From Pseudomonadota bacterium (GTDB lineage: Bacteria > Pseudomonadota > Alphaproteobacteria > Rhizobiales > Rhizobiaceae): a stretch of DNA of 16,857 nt. Position numbers and translations under genes: made by a program. Below, one piece after another: positions 1-7,184 of the stretch. The stretch covers positions 1 to 16,857 of the forward strand of contig JAEZHO010000239.1 in NCBI GenBank assembly GCA_023416545.1, read 5' to 3'. Position 1 is the stretch's first letter; every line of letters begins with the position of its first letter. The notes beneath the pieces were generated by a model. It was not told the origin of the DNA. It saw only the letters and a list, made by a program, of their open reading frames with translations, and made no database searches.

Positions 1-712
1 ACGCAATCACCGGCGTCCGAGCGACGATCGGCGGAGGCGTCGTGACCACGCTCGATGTCTTGAGCGCGAGGCTCTTTTCGATACGTTTCTGGATGAGCGT
101 CCAGACCGTCAGAATGACGAGATACCACAGAGCGACGGCGAGATAGACCTCGAGCGCGCGTGTCGAGGCTTGCGCCATCTGCTGGGCCACGCGAAGCAGT
201 TCCGCAAACGAGATGGCGGCCAGCAGGGAGGTCGCCTTGATCATGTAGCTGAAGTTGTTGCCGAGCGGCGGCACGATGGCGCGCATCGCCTGCGGCAGGA
301 CGATCTTCAGAAAGATCTGCGAAGGATAGAGCCCGAGTGCAGCGCCTGCCTCGCGCTGGTCGCGCGAGACGGACATCAACCCGCCGCGCACGATATCCGC
401 CATCCGCGCCCCTTCGTTTAGCGCCAGGGCTAGGAGTCCGGTCCAGACGAGGCTGAGCGAGACGCCCATCTGCGGCAGGGCGGAATAGAAGAAAAGGATC
501 TGGGCAAGCAGGGGCGTACCCTTGAATACCCAGATGAAGGCAAGCGCCGGCCATCTCAGGACGTTCGGCGCCGCCATCATGCCGGCCAGCACGAAGCCCA
601 GGATCGTGCCACCCGTCTGGGCGACGATTGCGACCCAGATAGTCACCCACGCAGCCTGCAGCAGAAGCGGCGACTGAATGATGTCCAGGAATATGCCGGC
701 GTCGAAACCCAC
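1..712 (-). CDS. Polar amino acid-type ABC transporter permease, 3' end cut by window edge
   Basis: Inner-membrane permease of the HisM/GlnP type. It reads open for 237 codons from a GTG at 712-710 to the left edge without a stop. GTG is the first possible start: the upstream gene's TAA lies in the same frame one codon earlier, with AAAGG as a ribosome site inside that gene's end. Hydrophobic segments alternate across the protein. A FKGTP motif (about residues 64-68) and the EAA loop (about 121-142, EAGAALGLYPSQIFLKIV then LPQA), which docks on the ATPase, are both present. The C-terminal tail, with TTPPP, is past the last membrane segment, so only a few residues are likely missing. It is the second permease of a unit with the binding protein at 2561-3394 and the permease at 1837-2544. 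The two permeases could form a heterodimer. The cognate ATPase is not in the window and may lie just beyond the left edge. Family is certain, substrate unknown. Confidence 0.9.
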   Translation of the reverse strand, partial: MGFDAGIFLDIIQSPLLLQAAWVTIWVAIVAQTGGTILGFVLAGMMAAPNVLRWPALAFIWVFKGTPLLAQILFFYSALPQMGVSLSLVWTGLLALALNEGARMADIVRGGLMSVSRDQREAGAALGLYPSQIFLKIVLPQAMRAIVPPLGNNFSYMIKATSLLAAISFAELLRVAQQMAQASTRALEVYLAVALWYLVILTVWTLIQKRIEKSLALKTSSVVTTPPPIVARTPVIA

Positions 713-715
713 GGT

Positions 716-1813
716 TTAGGCCTTTCGCTTGACCGGGATGAAGCCAGGCTTCACGCCGCGCACCGTATCGATCTCGTATTCGTTGACGCTGCGGACGGTA
801 CCGCCGGTCGGAAGGTCGAGCGGGGAGAGGAGCCCCGGAACGGCATCGGCCAGGGGAACGATTGTGTTTGCCATGATGTTGGCCGCGCCGAAGAGCGACT
901 GCATCGCCGGCTGGATCGACATCTTGACCGGCATCGCGCCTTCGATCTCGATGCGGTCTTCCTCGACGAGATCGAATTTCTCCGGCTGATAGTACATGGC
1001 GAGCGATGTGCGCATGACTTCCCTGTCGCCGTTCATCGCGCGGGCGTGCTGCGTGATACCGATGACGCGGCCGGGAGGCAGGATGCCGAGGGTCGGGTCG
1101 CCGCTGTCGACGTCGAACTCCGCCGTCTCGAGGTCCCAGGACTCCGTGATCGTGTCGATCTCGAGGTTTATTGCATTCGCCAGGCGAACCAGCGATTCCG
1201 GAGCACCCATGTGGCCTTCGACGCGGCCGTCGGCGATGCGCTTGTTGAATTCCTCCGGCGTCAGACCGTAGCCGACATGCTCGATATCGCCCGGACCCGT
1301 TCCGGTGACGTCGATGCATCGATGGATGCGAACGTTTTCCACCGCGCTCGTGCCGCGCGCCAGGACCAACGGCAGCACGTCGTACGAAAAGCCGGGGTTG
1401 ATACCGGTGCCGGTAATCGACACGCCGTTGGCAAGGGCGGCCTCGTTGAGTTCGGCTGCGAACGCCGCATAGCGGAGACCGGGCGAGAACATCGATTCCG
1501 CCGCGGAAACGACGTTCAGGCCGGCGTTAAGCGCTGCCAGCAGCTGTTCCTTGATCAGATGCGGCTTGGATTCTGTCATGTGGACCAGCACGTCCGGCTT
1601 CTTGGCAAGACCGGCAAGTGCGGTCGGCAGGTCCGCGACGATGACGATATCGCCAAACCGTTTTTGCCCGGTCACATCAGCCAGCGTGCGTCCGGTCTTT
1701 GCCGGGTCGTGATCGATCGCGGCGACGATTTCGATCGTCGGATAGTCGGCTTCCAGCACGCGAAGCAAGCGGCCGCCCATGGCGCCGACGCCGAACAGAA
1801 CTACAGTCTTCAT
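716..1813 (-). CDS. DapB-like / 2,4-diaminopentanoate dehydrogenase-like NAD(P)-dependent oxidoreductase
   Basis: A 365-residue cytoplasmic oxidoreductase. The N-terminus is a Rossmann fold with GVGAMGG (residues 8-14) for NAD(P). A GTGINPGF segment (135-142) resembles the conserved GTG-NPGF element of the dihydrodipicolinate reductase/diaminopentanoate dehydrogenase superfamily. At 365 residues it is far longer than biosynthetic DapB (about 270) and fits the amine-dehydrogenase-like branch, so a role in lysine synthesis is unlikely. By family it would oxidise an amino group or reduce an imine. The gene lies between two ABC permease genes, 23 nt after one and 3 nt before the next, so it is very probably co-transcribed and acts on the imported compound or a product of it. 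The ATG at 1813 gives a complete Rossmann motif. Family good, substrate unknown. Confidence 0.85.
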   Translation of the reverse strand: MKTVVLFGVGAMGGRLLRVLEADYPTIEIVAAIDHDPAKTGRTLADVTGQKRFGDIVIVADLPTALAGLAKKPDVLVHMTESKPHLIKEQLLAALNAGLNVVSAAESMFSPGLRYAAFAAELNEAALANGVSITGTGINPGFSYDVLPLVLARGTSAVENVRIHRCIDVTGTGPGDIEHVGYGLTPEEFNKRIADGRVEGHMGAPESLVRLANAINLEIDTITESWDLETAEFDVDSGDPTLGILPPGRVIGITQHARAMNGDREVMRTSLAMYYQPEKFDLVEEDRIEIEGAMPVKMSIQPAMQSLFGAANIMANTIVPLADAVPGLLSPLDLPTGGTVRSVNEYEIDTVRGVKPGFIPVKRKA

Positions 1814-1836
1814 TTCAATTCTCCGGGAAAAAGGCG

Positions 1837-2544
1837 TCAGCCCTTGGAAGCGATCGCGTCATCGACGGTCAGGTTGCGTTTGACGCTGCCGGTGGCGGCA
1901 TAGATTTCGAGTTTTCGCTGAATGATGATCCAGAGCGAGTACATCAGCAGGTACCAGATGGCAGCCACGGTATAGAGCTCGATCACCGCGTAGGTTTCGT
2001 TGATGGCGAGGCGCGTCGCCCGCAGGAGCTCGGTGAAGGAGATCACCGAAAGAAGCGATGTCGTGCGCATCATCGACGAGAATTCGTTGCCGAATGCCGG
2101 CAGGATGAGACGGATCGACTGCGGCAGGATGACGTGCAGCATCGCCCCCAGCCAGCTCATTCCCATGGCGCGGGCGGCCTGCATCTGGTCCGCGGGAACG
2201 CTCTGCAGGGCGGTACGAATGATCTCGGCCATGTAGGCGCCGGAATAGCATCCGAGGCCCATGAGACCCGCCTCGAGAACCCCGAGGCGAATACCCAGCT
2301 GCGGCAATCCGAAATAGAGCAGGAAGAGCTGGATGAGTGGCGGCGTTCCCCGCCACAACCAGACCCATGTCCCGGAAAAGACCCGAAGAGTTCTGAAGCG
2401 TGACAGAGCGCACAGCGCCAGTATCAAGCCGATGATCGTCCCGATCCCTTGCGCCGCGACGGCGACGAGAAGGGTTATACCCGCAACCTTCGCAAAATAG
2501 GGCTGCGTCAAATACTCTAGAAAGGTCTCAACCGAGAAATACAT
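1837..2544 (-). CDS. Polar amino acid-type ABC transporter permease
   Basis: A 235-residue inner-membrane permease, full length for the HisQ/GlnP family. Hydrophobic segments begin near residue 20. It has RGTPPL (65-70) and the EAA loop (about 119-147) ending in LPQSIRLILP, which contacts the nucleotide-binding subunit. The short charged tail at the end is cytoplasmic. It starts 16 nt after the stop of the binding protein gene, with no strong Shine-Dalgarno, so translation is probably coupled. It is expected to pair with the partial permease at the left edge. Sequence alone does not show whether the substrate is an amino acid or a related cyclic compound. The neighbouring enzymes suggest a cyclic amide or modified amino acid (inference). 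Confidence 0.92.
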   Translation of the reverse strand: MYFSVETFLEYLTQPYFAKVAGITLLVAVAAQGIGTIIGLILALCALSRFRTLRVFSGTWVWLWRGTPPLIQLFLLYFGLPQLGIRLGVLEAGLMGLGCYSGAYMAEIIRTALQSVPADQMQAARAMGMSWLGAMLHVILPQSIRLILPAFGNEFSSMMRTTSLLSVISFTELLRATRLAINETYAVIELYTVAAIWYLLMYSLWIIIQRKLEIYAATGSVKRNLTVDDAIASKG

Positions 2545-2560
2545 GCTGCGCTACGTCAGA

Positions 2561-3394
2561 TTATTGCGGGTTGAGAACGAACTTCTCGACGGCGGAAACA
2601 CCCCACTTGTCGACAATCTTCTGGTAGGAGCCGTCAGCGCGCATCTCCTCCAGCGCCTTGACGATCAACTCGGCCAACTCCGTGTTGTCCTTCAGCGTCG
2701 CGATCGCGAGGCTGTTTGCGGCATTACCGGTAAACGCCAGCTCGAACGGCGCCTTGCTGGTGGAGATGTAGTAGGCGGCGTGTGGGTCGTTGAGGTAGGC
2801 CGCGTCGGCCTGTCCGGTGACCGCTGCCTGGATCGCATCGGCGCTCGCGTCGAACGCCAGGATCTCGATTGCATCCTTGCCTTCGGCGACAAGGCGATCG
2901 CTGTGTGCCTGCAGGTTCTTGTTCGTCGTGCCGCCGGCAGCAACCGAAACCTTCTTGCCTGCAAGTCCGTCGAAGCATGCGTTGAAGCTTTCCGGGGCGC
3001 CAAGCGTGGCTTCGCAGGAAATCTTCTGGGGGTTGCCCGCCGGCACCATCAGGCCTTCGCCCCACTGGACGTAGGAGATCATGTTCATGACCTTGAGGCG
3101 CTCGGGATTGACGAAGATTGCGGTGCAGAGAGCGTCGAAGCGCTTAGCCTGGAGACCGGGAACGAGGCCCGGGAACGCAAGGTTCGTCCACTCGATCTCG
3201 AGCCCCATGCGCTTGGCGACTTCGCCGCACATGTCGACGTTGAGGCCATCCATCTGGCCGTCCGTGCGGATGAACTGGTTCGGCGCGGCCGCGAAGTCGG
3301 CTGCGAAGTTGACCTTGCCGGCGGTGAGTGTCGGTTCGGCGACGGCGGTCGTTGCCATCAGCGCCAGAAATGCACCGGTGAGGAATTTTCTCAT
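2561..3394 (-). CDS. Family 3 periplasmic solute-binding protein (amino acid-type ABC importer)
   Basis: A 277-residue binding protein with a typical Sec signal: MRK, a hydrophobic run, then AVA before E20 as the likely signal peptidase I site. There is no lipobox cysteine, so it should be free in the periplasm. The mature part has the family-3 layout: a lobe 1 segment LNVDMCGEVAKRMG (51-64) and a C-terminal KIVDKWGV segment. Cysteines at about 56, 90, 127 and 140 could form disulfides; C127 and C140 flank a short loop. It is the first gene of the import unit, with AAAGGGA about 8 nt before the ATG. It begins only 27 nt after the U-tract of a strong terminator, so how it is transcribed is not obvious. 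Specificity unknown. Confidence 0.92.
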   Translation of the reverse strand: MRKFLTGAFLALMATTAVAEPTLTAGKVNFAADFAAAPNQFIRTDGQMDGLNVDMCGEVAKRMGLEIEWTNLAFPGLVPGLQAKRFDALCTAIFVNPERLKVMNMISYVQWGEGLMVPAGNPQKISCEATLGAPESFNACFDGLAGKKVSVAAGGTTNKNLQAHSDRLVAEGKDAIEILAFDASADAIQAAVTGQADAAYLNDPHAAYYISTSKAPFELAFTGNAANSLAIATLKDNTELAELIVKALEEMRADGSYQKIVDKWGVSAVEKFVLNPQ

Positions 3395-3421
3395 TGTTCG
3401 TTCCCTTTCATTTTATTGTCG

Positions 3422-3452
3422 AAAAAAGTCCGCCGCCGAAACGGCGGCGGAC
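3422..3452 (-). terminator. Strong rho-independent terminator after the SDR gene
   Basis: A perfect 11-bp GC-rich inverted repeat (arms at 3428-3438 and 3442-3452) with a 3-nt loop. On the minus strand it is followed at once by six T (3427-3422). It begins 6 nt past the stop codon at 3459 and ends 27 nt before the start of the binding protein gene. This is a textbook terminator for the racemase-to-SDR unit. Confidence 0.93.
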
Positions 3453-3458
3453 AGGATG

Positions 3459-4223
3459 TCAAAGGTTGCGCAGCATGCCTCCGTCGACGCGGATCATCGA
3501 TCCGGTCACGAAGCTCGCCTGCCGGGAGGCAAGGAAGGCGATGACCGAGGCGAATTCCTCCGGCTTACCGTACCGGCCCGCCGGAATGGTTGCGCGGCTC
3601 TCCGCTTCCACCGTGGCCAGTTCGGCACCCAAACGCTTGGCCTTGCCTTCGTCGAGTTCACGAACACGGTCGGTCGCGATACGGCCGGGCAGGACCATGT
3701 TCACGGTCACCCCGGAGGCTGCGGTTTCAGCCGCCAGCGTCTTGGACCAGCCGGCGATGGCAGCCCTGACCCCGTTGGAAAGCGCAAGGCCCGGAATGGG
3801 CGAGATCACACCGGACGAGCCGATCGTGATGATGCGGCCGAATCCTCGCTCTAGCATTCCGGGCAGAAGCGCATCGGTGATCGCAAAAAGCGATGTCGCC
3901 ATCGACGAGAAGGCGCCTTCCCAGGCCGCCGTGCTCTGTCCACGCGCCGGTCCTGCCGCCGGGCCCCCGCTGTTGTTGACGAGAATGTCGATGCCTTCCG
4001 CGGCCATTCGTTCGCCCAGCGCCTTAACCGAGGCGGCATCTGCGAGATCGAGGCTCACGGGAATGACGTCTCGACCTTCAGCCCATTCGTCGACGGCCGC
4101 CGTATTTCGCGCGGCCGCATAGACGGTCGCGCCTTCTTCCGCGAGCAGCCTCGCGGTTGCCGCACCAAGGCCACGGCTTGCGCCCAGTACCAGCGCTTTG
4201 CGCCCTGTGAATCCGAAATCCAT
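3459..4223 (-). CDS. SDR-family protein with non-canonical active site (beta-ketoacyl-ACP reductase-like)
   Basis: A 254-residue short-chain dehydrogenase/reductase fold. The dinucleotide loop GASRGLG (14-20), NNSGG (83-87, normally NNAG), IGSSG (134-138) and the C-terminal VTGSMIRVDGG are all present. Where classical SDRs have YxxxK, this protein has SNGVR (149-153), so the catalytic Tyr is Ser and the Lys is Arg. This resembles the BKR-like SDR subgroup known to lack the canonical tetrad. Its ATG overlaps the preceding lyase stop by one base (TAATG), so the two are translationally coupled, and it is the last gene before the terminator. It may still be an oxidoreductase using another acid/base. 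It could also have a binding, dehydratase or isomerase-like role. Fold certain, reaction unknown. Confidence 0.88.
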   Translation of the reverse strand: MDFGFTGRKALVLGASRGLGAATARLLAEEGATVYAAARNTAAVDEWAEGRDVIPVSLDLADAASVKALGERMAAEGIDILVNNSGGPAAGPARGQSTAAWEGAFSSMATSLFAITDALLPGMLERGFGRIITIGSSGVISPIPGLALSNGVRAAIAGWSKTLAAETAASGVTVNMVLPGRIATDRVRELDEGKAKRLGAELATVEAESRATIPAGRYGKPEEFASVIAFLASRQASFVTGSMIRVDGGMLRNL

Positions 4224-5149
4224 TATCCAAGCTCCGCGAGACGTTTTTCCTGACGGGCAAGCAGGCGCTCGACTTCGGCCTGCGCTGCATGATCGAGTTG
4301 GGCACCCGGCTGCCGCTGGGCCGCCGATGCGATGACGCTGCGCTTTGCCAGGACATATTTGCGCACTGCGAGGCCGACGCCCGGCTGCTGCTCGTAGCGG
4401 ACCAGCGGCAGATATGCGTCGAAGAGATCCTGAGCGCGGTCCATCTCGCCGCGGCTTGCCAGATCGGTGACCTGGACCAGCATTTCCGGAAAGCCGAAGC
4501 CTGTCATGGCGCCGTCGGCGCCGCGAGCCACCTCTTCCGGCAAAAATACGCCGCCGTTGCCGCAGAGAACCGAGATCCGTCGCCGGCCCTTGGCCTCGGC
4601 CGCGCGCAGCCTGGATATCTTCGACAGACCCGGCCAGTCTTCATGCTTGAGCATGACGATCTGCGGCAGTTCGTCGATCAGGCGGCCGAGCAGCTCATCG
4701 CTGATCTGCACCGTCGTCGCGAGCGGGAAGTCCTGCAGCACGACGGGCACGTCGGCACCGATGAAGGAGCAGGCCTGGCGGTAGTAGGTGAGGATTTGCG
4801 CATCGGTGCGCAGCGTCATCGGCGGGGCAATCATCACGCCGGCCGCGCCGGAATCCATCGCTTCCTTTGCGGTTGCCGCAAGGCCGGCAAGGCCGGGTGC
4901 CGACACGCCGACGACAACCGGCTTTCCTTGCGACCGCGCGGTCACGCGCTGTATTACCAGCTTGGATTCATCCGGGGTCAGCTTCGGGGCCTCCCCCATC
5001 ATGCCGAGGATGGTCAGCCCGGTCGCGCCCGCTTCTAGATAGAAATCCGTCACCCGGTCCAGGCTGTTGAGGTCAAGCGTTCCGTCATCATTGAAGGGGG
5101 TGACGGAGATCACGAATACACCGCGATCCTTTTCGGTCAGAAGTGCCAT
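4223..5149 (-). CDS. DapA/N-acetylneuraminate lyase-family class I aldolase or lyase
   Basis: A 308-residue TIM-barrel protein of the dihydrodipicolinate synthase family. The Schiff-base lysine is readable as K168 in IVMLKHE. The canonical GTTGE/GSTGE substrate loop is GMMGE (49-53). The usual active-site Tyr (L-Y-N-x-P in DapA) is Gln139 in VLQDFP. Biosynthetic DapA is about 290 residues and keeps Thr-Thr and Tyr, so this is very unlikely to make dihydrodipicolinate. It probably makes or breaks a C-C bond on another keto acid, or performs a Schiff-base dehydration. It lies 12 nt after the amidohydrolase gene and overlaps the SDR start by one base, so it belongs to the same operon. ATG 5149 has AAGAGAG upstream. 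Confidence 0.9.
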   Translation of the reverse strand: MALLTEKDRGVFVISVTPFNDDGTLDLNSLDRVTDFYLEAGATGLTILGMMGEAPKLTPDESKLVIQRVTARSQGKPVVVGVSAPGLAGLAATAKEAMDSGAAGVMIAPPMTLRTDAQILTYYRQACSFIGADVPVVLQDFPLATTVQISDELLGRLIDELPQIVMLKHEDWPGLSKISRLRAAEAKGRRRISVLCGNGGVFLPEEVARGADGAMTGFGFPEMLVQVTDLASRGEMDRAQDLFDAYLPLVRYEQQPGVGLAVRKYVLAKRSVIASAAQRQPGAQLDHAAQAEVERLLARQEKRLAELG

Positions 5150-5161
5150 GATTAACTCTCT

Positions 5162-6538
5162 TTACGCATACCAGCCGCTGGTGGAACGCGGCACGAACTG
5201 GCCCGTCCCTTCGCTGCTCAGAACATCGTTGCCATCCCAGACCATCGCGCCCCGAAGCCAGCTTGCGGCCACGCGCACGGTGAAGGCTTCGCCGGTGAAA
5301 GGGCTCCAGTTCAGGCCGTCATGGGCGTTCTTTTCATCCCAGACGAACTCTCCGTCCTCGAGCACCATCATGTCCGCATCGCGCCCGACCTCGATGGCGC
5401 CCTTGCGGTCATCGATGCCGAAGAAACGCGCCGGGCGCTCGCAGAGGAAGTCGGCGGTGAGGCGAGGCGCATCGAGCCCGCGCTTCTGCGCCGCAGTGAA
5501 GAAGGACGGAACCAGGGTTTCGAGACCCGGCACCCCGGCACCGGCGTCGAAGATGGAGTGGACCAGCTTGTTATCGATCGGCCAGCTGGAGTGATCGGAC
5601 GAAACGAAGGCGACCAGGCCTTCCTCCACCGATTTCCAGAGCCCCTCGATCGCGCCCTGGCGAATAGGCGGGTTCACCTTCATGCGAGCGCCCAGCCGCT
5701 CGCCGTCCCGCTCCGCATCGAACCAGAGGTAATGGACGCAAAGTTCGCCGGTCGACCGGGCACCGAGATCCGCGATTGCCTTCGTCAGGCGAAAGCCGTT
5801 CTCGGTCGTCAGGTGAACGGGATGAACGTGGGCCTCGCCCGCAAGACCGAGCGCCAGGAACTGTCCAGTTGCTGCAAGCTCGGCCGCTTCCGGACGCGCC
5901 TGCGCATGGGCAACGATGCCGTTCTCGCCCCTCGCACGTGCCGCAGCAATGCCGGCCAGCACGATCTCCTGGTCCTCGTTGTGAAGACCGAGGGGAACGG
6001 CGGTTGGCGCCAGCACCGTCATCAGGTCGAGCGTCAGATCCTGCCCGATGCGTGGGAAGCGAACCGGATTGCTTTCGAACGACGAGATCTTGAAGGCGAC
6101 GACGCCTCCGTCGATCAGCGCCCGGACATGGGCGGTCCCCGTTTCACGCGACACGGTGCCGTAGAGCGCCATGTCGGCATGTGAATAAGTCGAGATCGCC
6201 GCCTTCTTGGCGTCAAGCCGCTCGAGACGATCCAGCGGTTCCGGATTGTCATAGGGCATATCGACCAGCGTCGTCACGCCGCCCGCGACGGCCGAACACG
6301 TCGTGTCAGCAATGCCCGGCAATCCCTTGTAGCTCGTGGCATGGGTCTGGCCATCGACGGCACCCGGCAGGACGAGCGCATCCCCGCGGTCATCGACCAC
6401 GTCGGCGGCCGGGGCTTCGCCCGTCCCGATTGCGGCGATCTTGCCGCCCCGGACAGCAACCCACCCATTTTCGAGAACTTCGGTCGGGGTGACGACCCGC
6501 CCCCTGACGACGAGAGACATGAGATTACTTTTCGACAT
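5162..6538 (-). CDS. Cyclic amidohydrolase (dihydroorotase/allantoinase/hydantoinase family) with altered first metal motif
   Basis: A 458-residue amidohydrolase-superfamily TIM barrel. Visible ligands are H66, the presumed carboxylated lysine K150 (VVAFKISS), H186 (LGLHNED), H242 (VHPVHL) and D315 (SSDHSSW). NPPIR (289-293) is typical of dihydroorotases and allantoinases. The first histidine of the usual DxHxH is replaced: the protein reads DGQTH (62-66), so Gln64 stands where a metal-binding His is expected. The family opens cyclic amides such as hydantoins, allantoin or dihydropyrimidines. The start at 6538 overlaps the racemase end by 14 nt; Met7 (6520) is an alternative. Co-transcription with a hydantoin/allantoin racemase-like gene supports a chiral cyclic ureide or amide substrate (inference). 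It could also bind metal with only one site filled. Confidence 0.88.
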   Translation of the reverse strand: MSKSNLMSLVVRGRVVTPTEVLENGWVAVRGGKIAAIGTGEAPAADVVDDRGDALVLPGAVDGQTHATSYKGLPGIADTTCSAVAGGVTTLVDMPYDNPEPLDRLERLDAKKAAISTYSHADMALYGTVSRETGTAHVRALIDGGVVAFKISSFESNPVRFPRIGQDLTLDLMTVLAPTAVPLGLHNEDQEIVLAGIAAARARGENGIVAHAQARPEAAELAATGQFLALGLAGEAHVHPVHLTTENGFRLTKAIADLGARSTGELCVHYLWFDAERDGERLGARMKVNPPIRQGAIEGLWKSVEEGLVAFVSSDHSSWPIDNKLVHSIFDAGAGVPGLETLVPSFFTAAQKRGLDAPRLTADFLCERPARFFGIDDRKGAIEVGRDADMMVLEDGEFVWDEKNAHDGLNWSPFTGEAFTVRVAASWLRGAMVWDGNDVLSSEGTGQFVPRSTSGWYA

Positions 6539-7184
6539 TGTACTTCAGATCAAGGAAGGTGATTGCCGACGCCACCGCCGCCTGGACCGGATCGATCACC
6601 GGAATGCCCAGGACGTCCTGCAGGGCATGACGCGAACCGCCCATGCCCGCGCAGCCGAGGATCACCGATCCGGCGCCATGCGCTTCCTTCAGCGTGGTCG
6701 CCGTCCTGGCGATGGAAGCGCTTGCCGAATGCGGATCATTGGCCTCGGCCACGCTCATGTTGACCGCGATGTCGCCGGCCAGTCGCGACGTGAGCCCGAG
6801 GCGCTCGATGTGGGCGGCGTGACGGAGGATGGACGCGGGGCCGAGCGACACGACGCCAAATCGTTCCGACAGCTGCAGCGCCGCATAATAGGCCGCCTCG
6901 GCGATGCCGATGACCGGCCTGCGGGAAACCGATCTCGCCAGTTGGACGCCGGGGTCGGAAAAGCAGGCAACGACGACGACATCCGCATCGGTCGACCTCA
7001 CGACGTCGGCGACCATCGGGGCAACGTTGGCGACATCCGCGTCGGTTTCGATCCCCAGCGGCGCCTCTTGCAGATACGAGCACTCGATTTGCCAGGCGGA
7101 TCGCTCGCGGAGCGGCTCAATGCTGCGTGAGATCGTGTGGGTGACCTCCGCGGAGCCGTTTGGATTGAGTACCAGAATGTTCAT
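6525..7184 (-). CDS. Asp/Glu/hydantoin racemase-superfamily protein
   Basis: A 219-residue cytoplasmic racemase of the family that includes hydantoin racemase HyuE, allantoin racemase and aspartate/glutamate racemases. It has the N-terminal NPNGS motif (7-11) and both catalytic cysteines: C74 in VVACFSDPG and C178 in ILGCAGM. These two-base cysteines remove and add the alpha proton without a cofactor. An ATG 51 nt upstream (7235) is open in frame, but the chosen ATG has AAGGGG at good spacing and begins the family-typical MNILVLNPN. It is the first gene of the racemase, amidohydrolase, lyase and SDR unit. The context fits racemising a 5-substituted hydantoin or allantoin-like ring before hydrolysis (inference). 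Substrate cannot be read from sequence. Confidence 0.9.
   Translation of the reverse strand: MNILVLNPNGSAEVTHTISRSIEPLRERSAWQIECSYLQEAPLGIETDADVANVAPMVADVVRSTDADVVVVACFSDPGVQLARSVSRRPVIGIAEAAYYAALQLSERFGVVSLGPASILRHAAHIERLGLTSRLAGDIAVNMSVAEANDPHSASASIARTATTLKEAHGAGSVILGCAGMGGSRHALQDVLGIPVIDPVQAAVASAITFLDLKYNVEK

Noticed and set aside
170..421. Small 83-codon plus-strand frame
   Set aside because: Antisense to the partial left permease, whose EAA loop is clear on the other strand.
1046..1903. Long plus-strand reading frame opposite the dehydrogenase gene
   Set aside because: Antisense to a gene with clear family motifs; Arg/Asp-rich translation with no recognisable domain, typical of a GC-rich shadow frame.
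2543..3544. 333-codon plus-strand frame across the left binding protein gene
   Set aside because: It crosses the terminator hairpin and mirrors the real gene; composition is low-complexity Arg/Gly/Asp with no motif.
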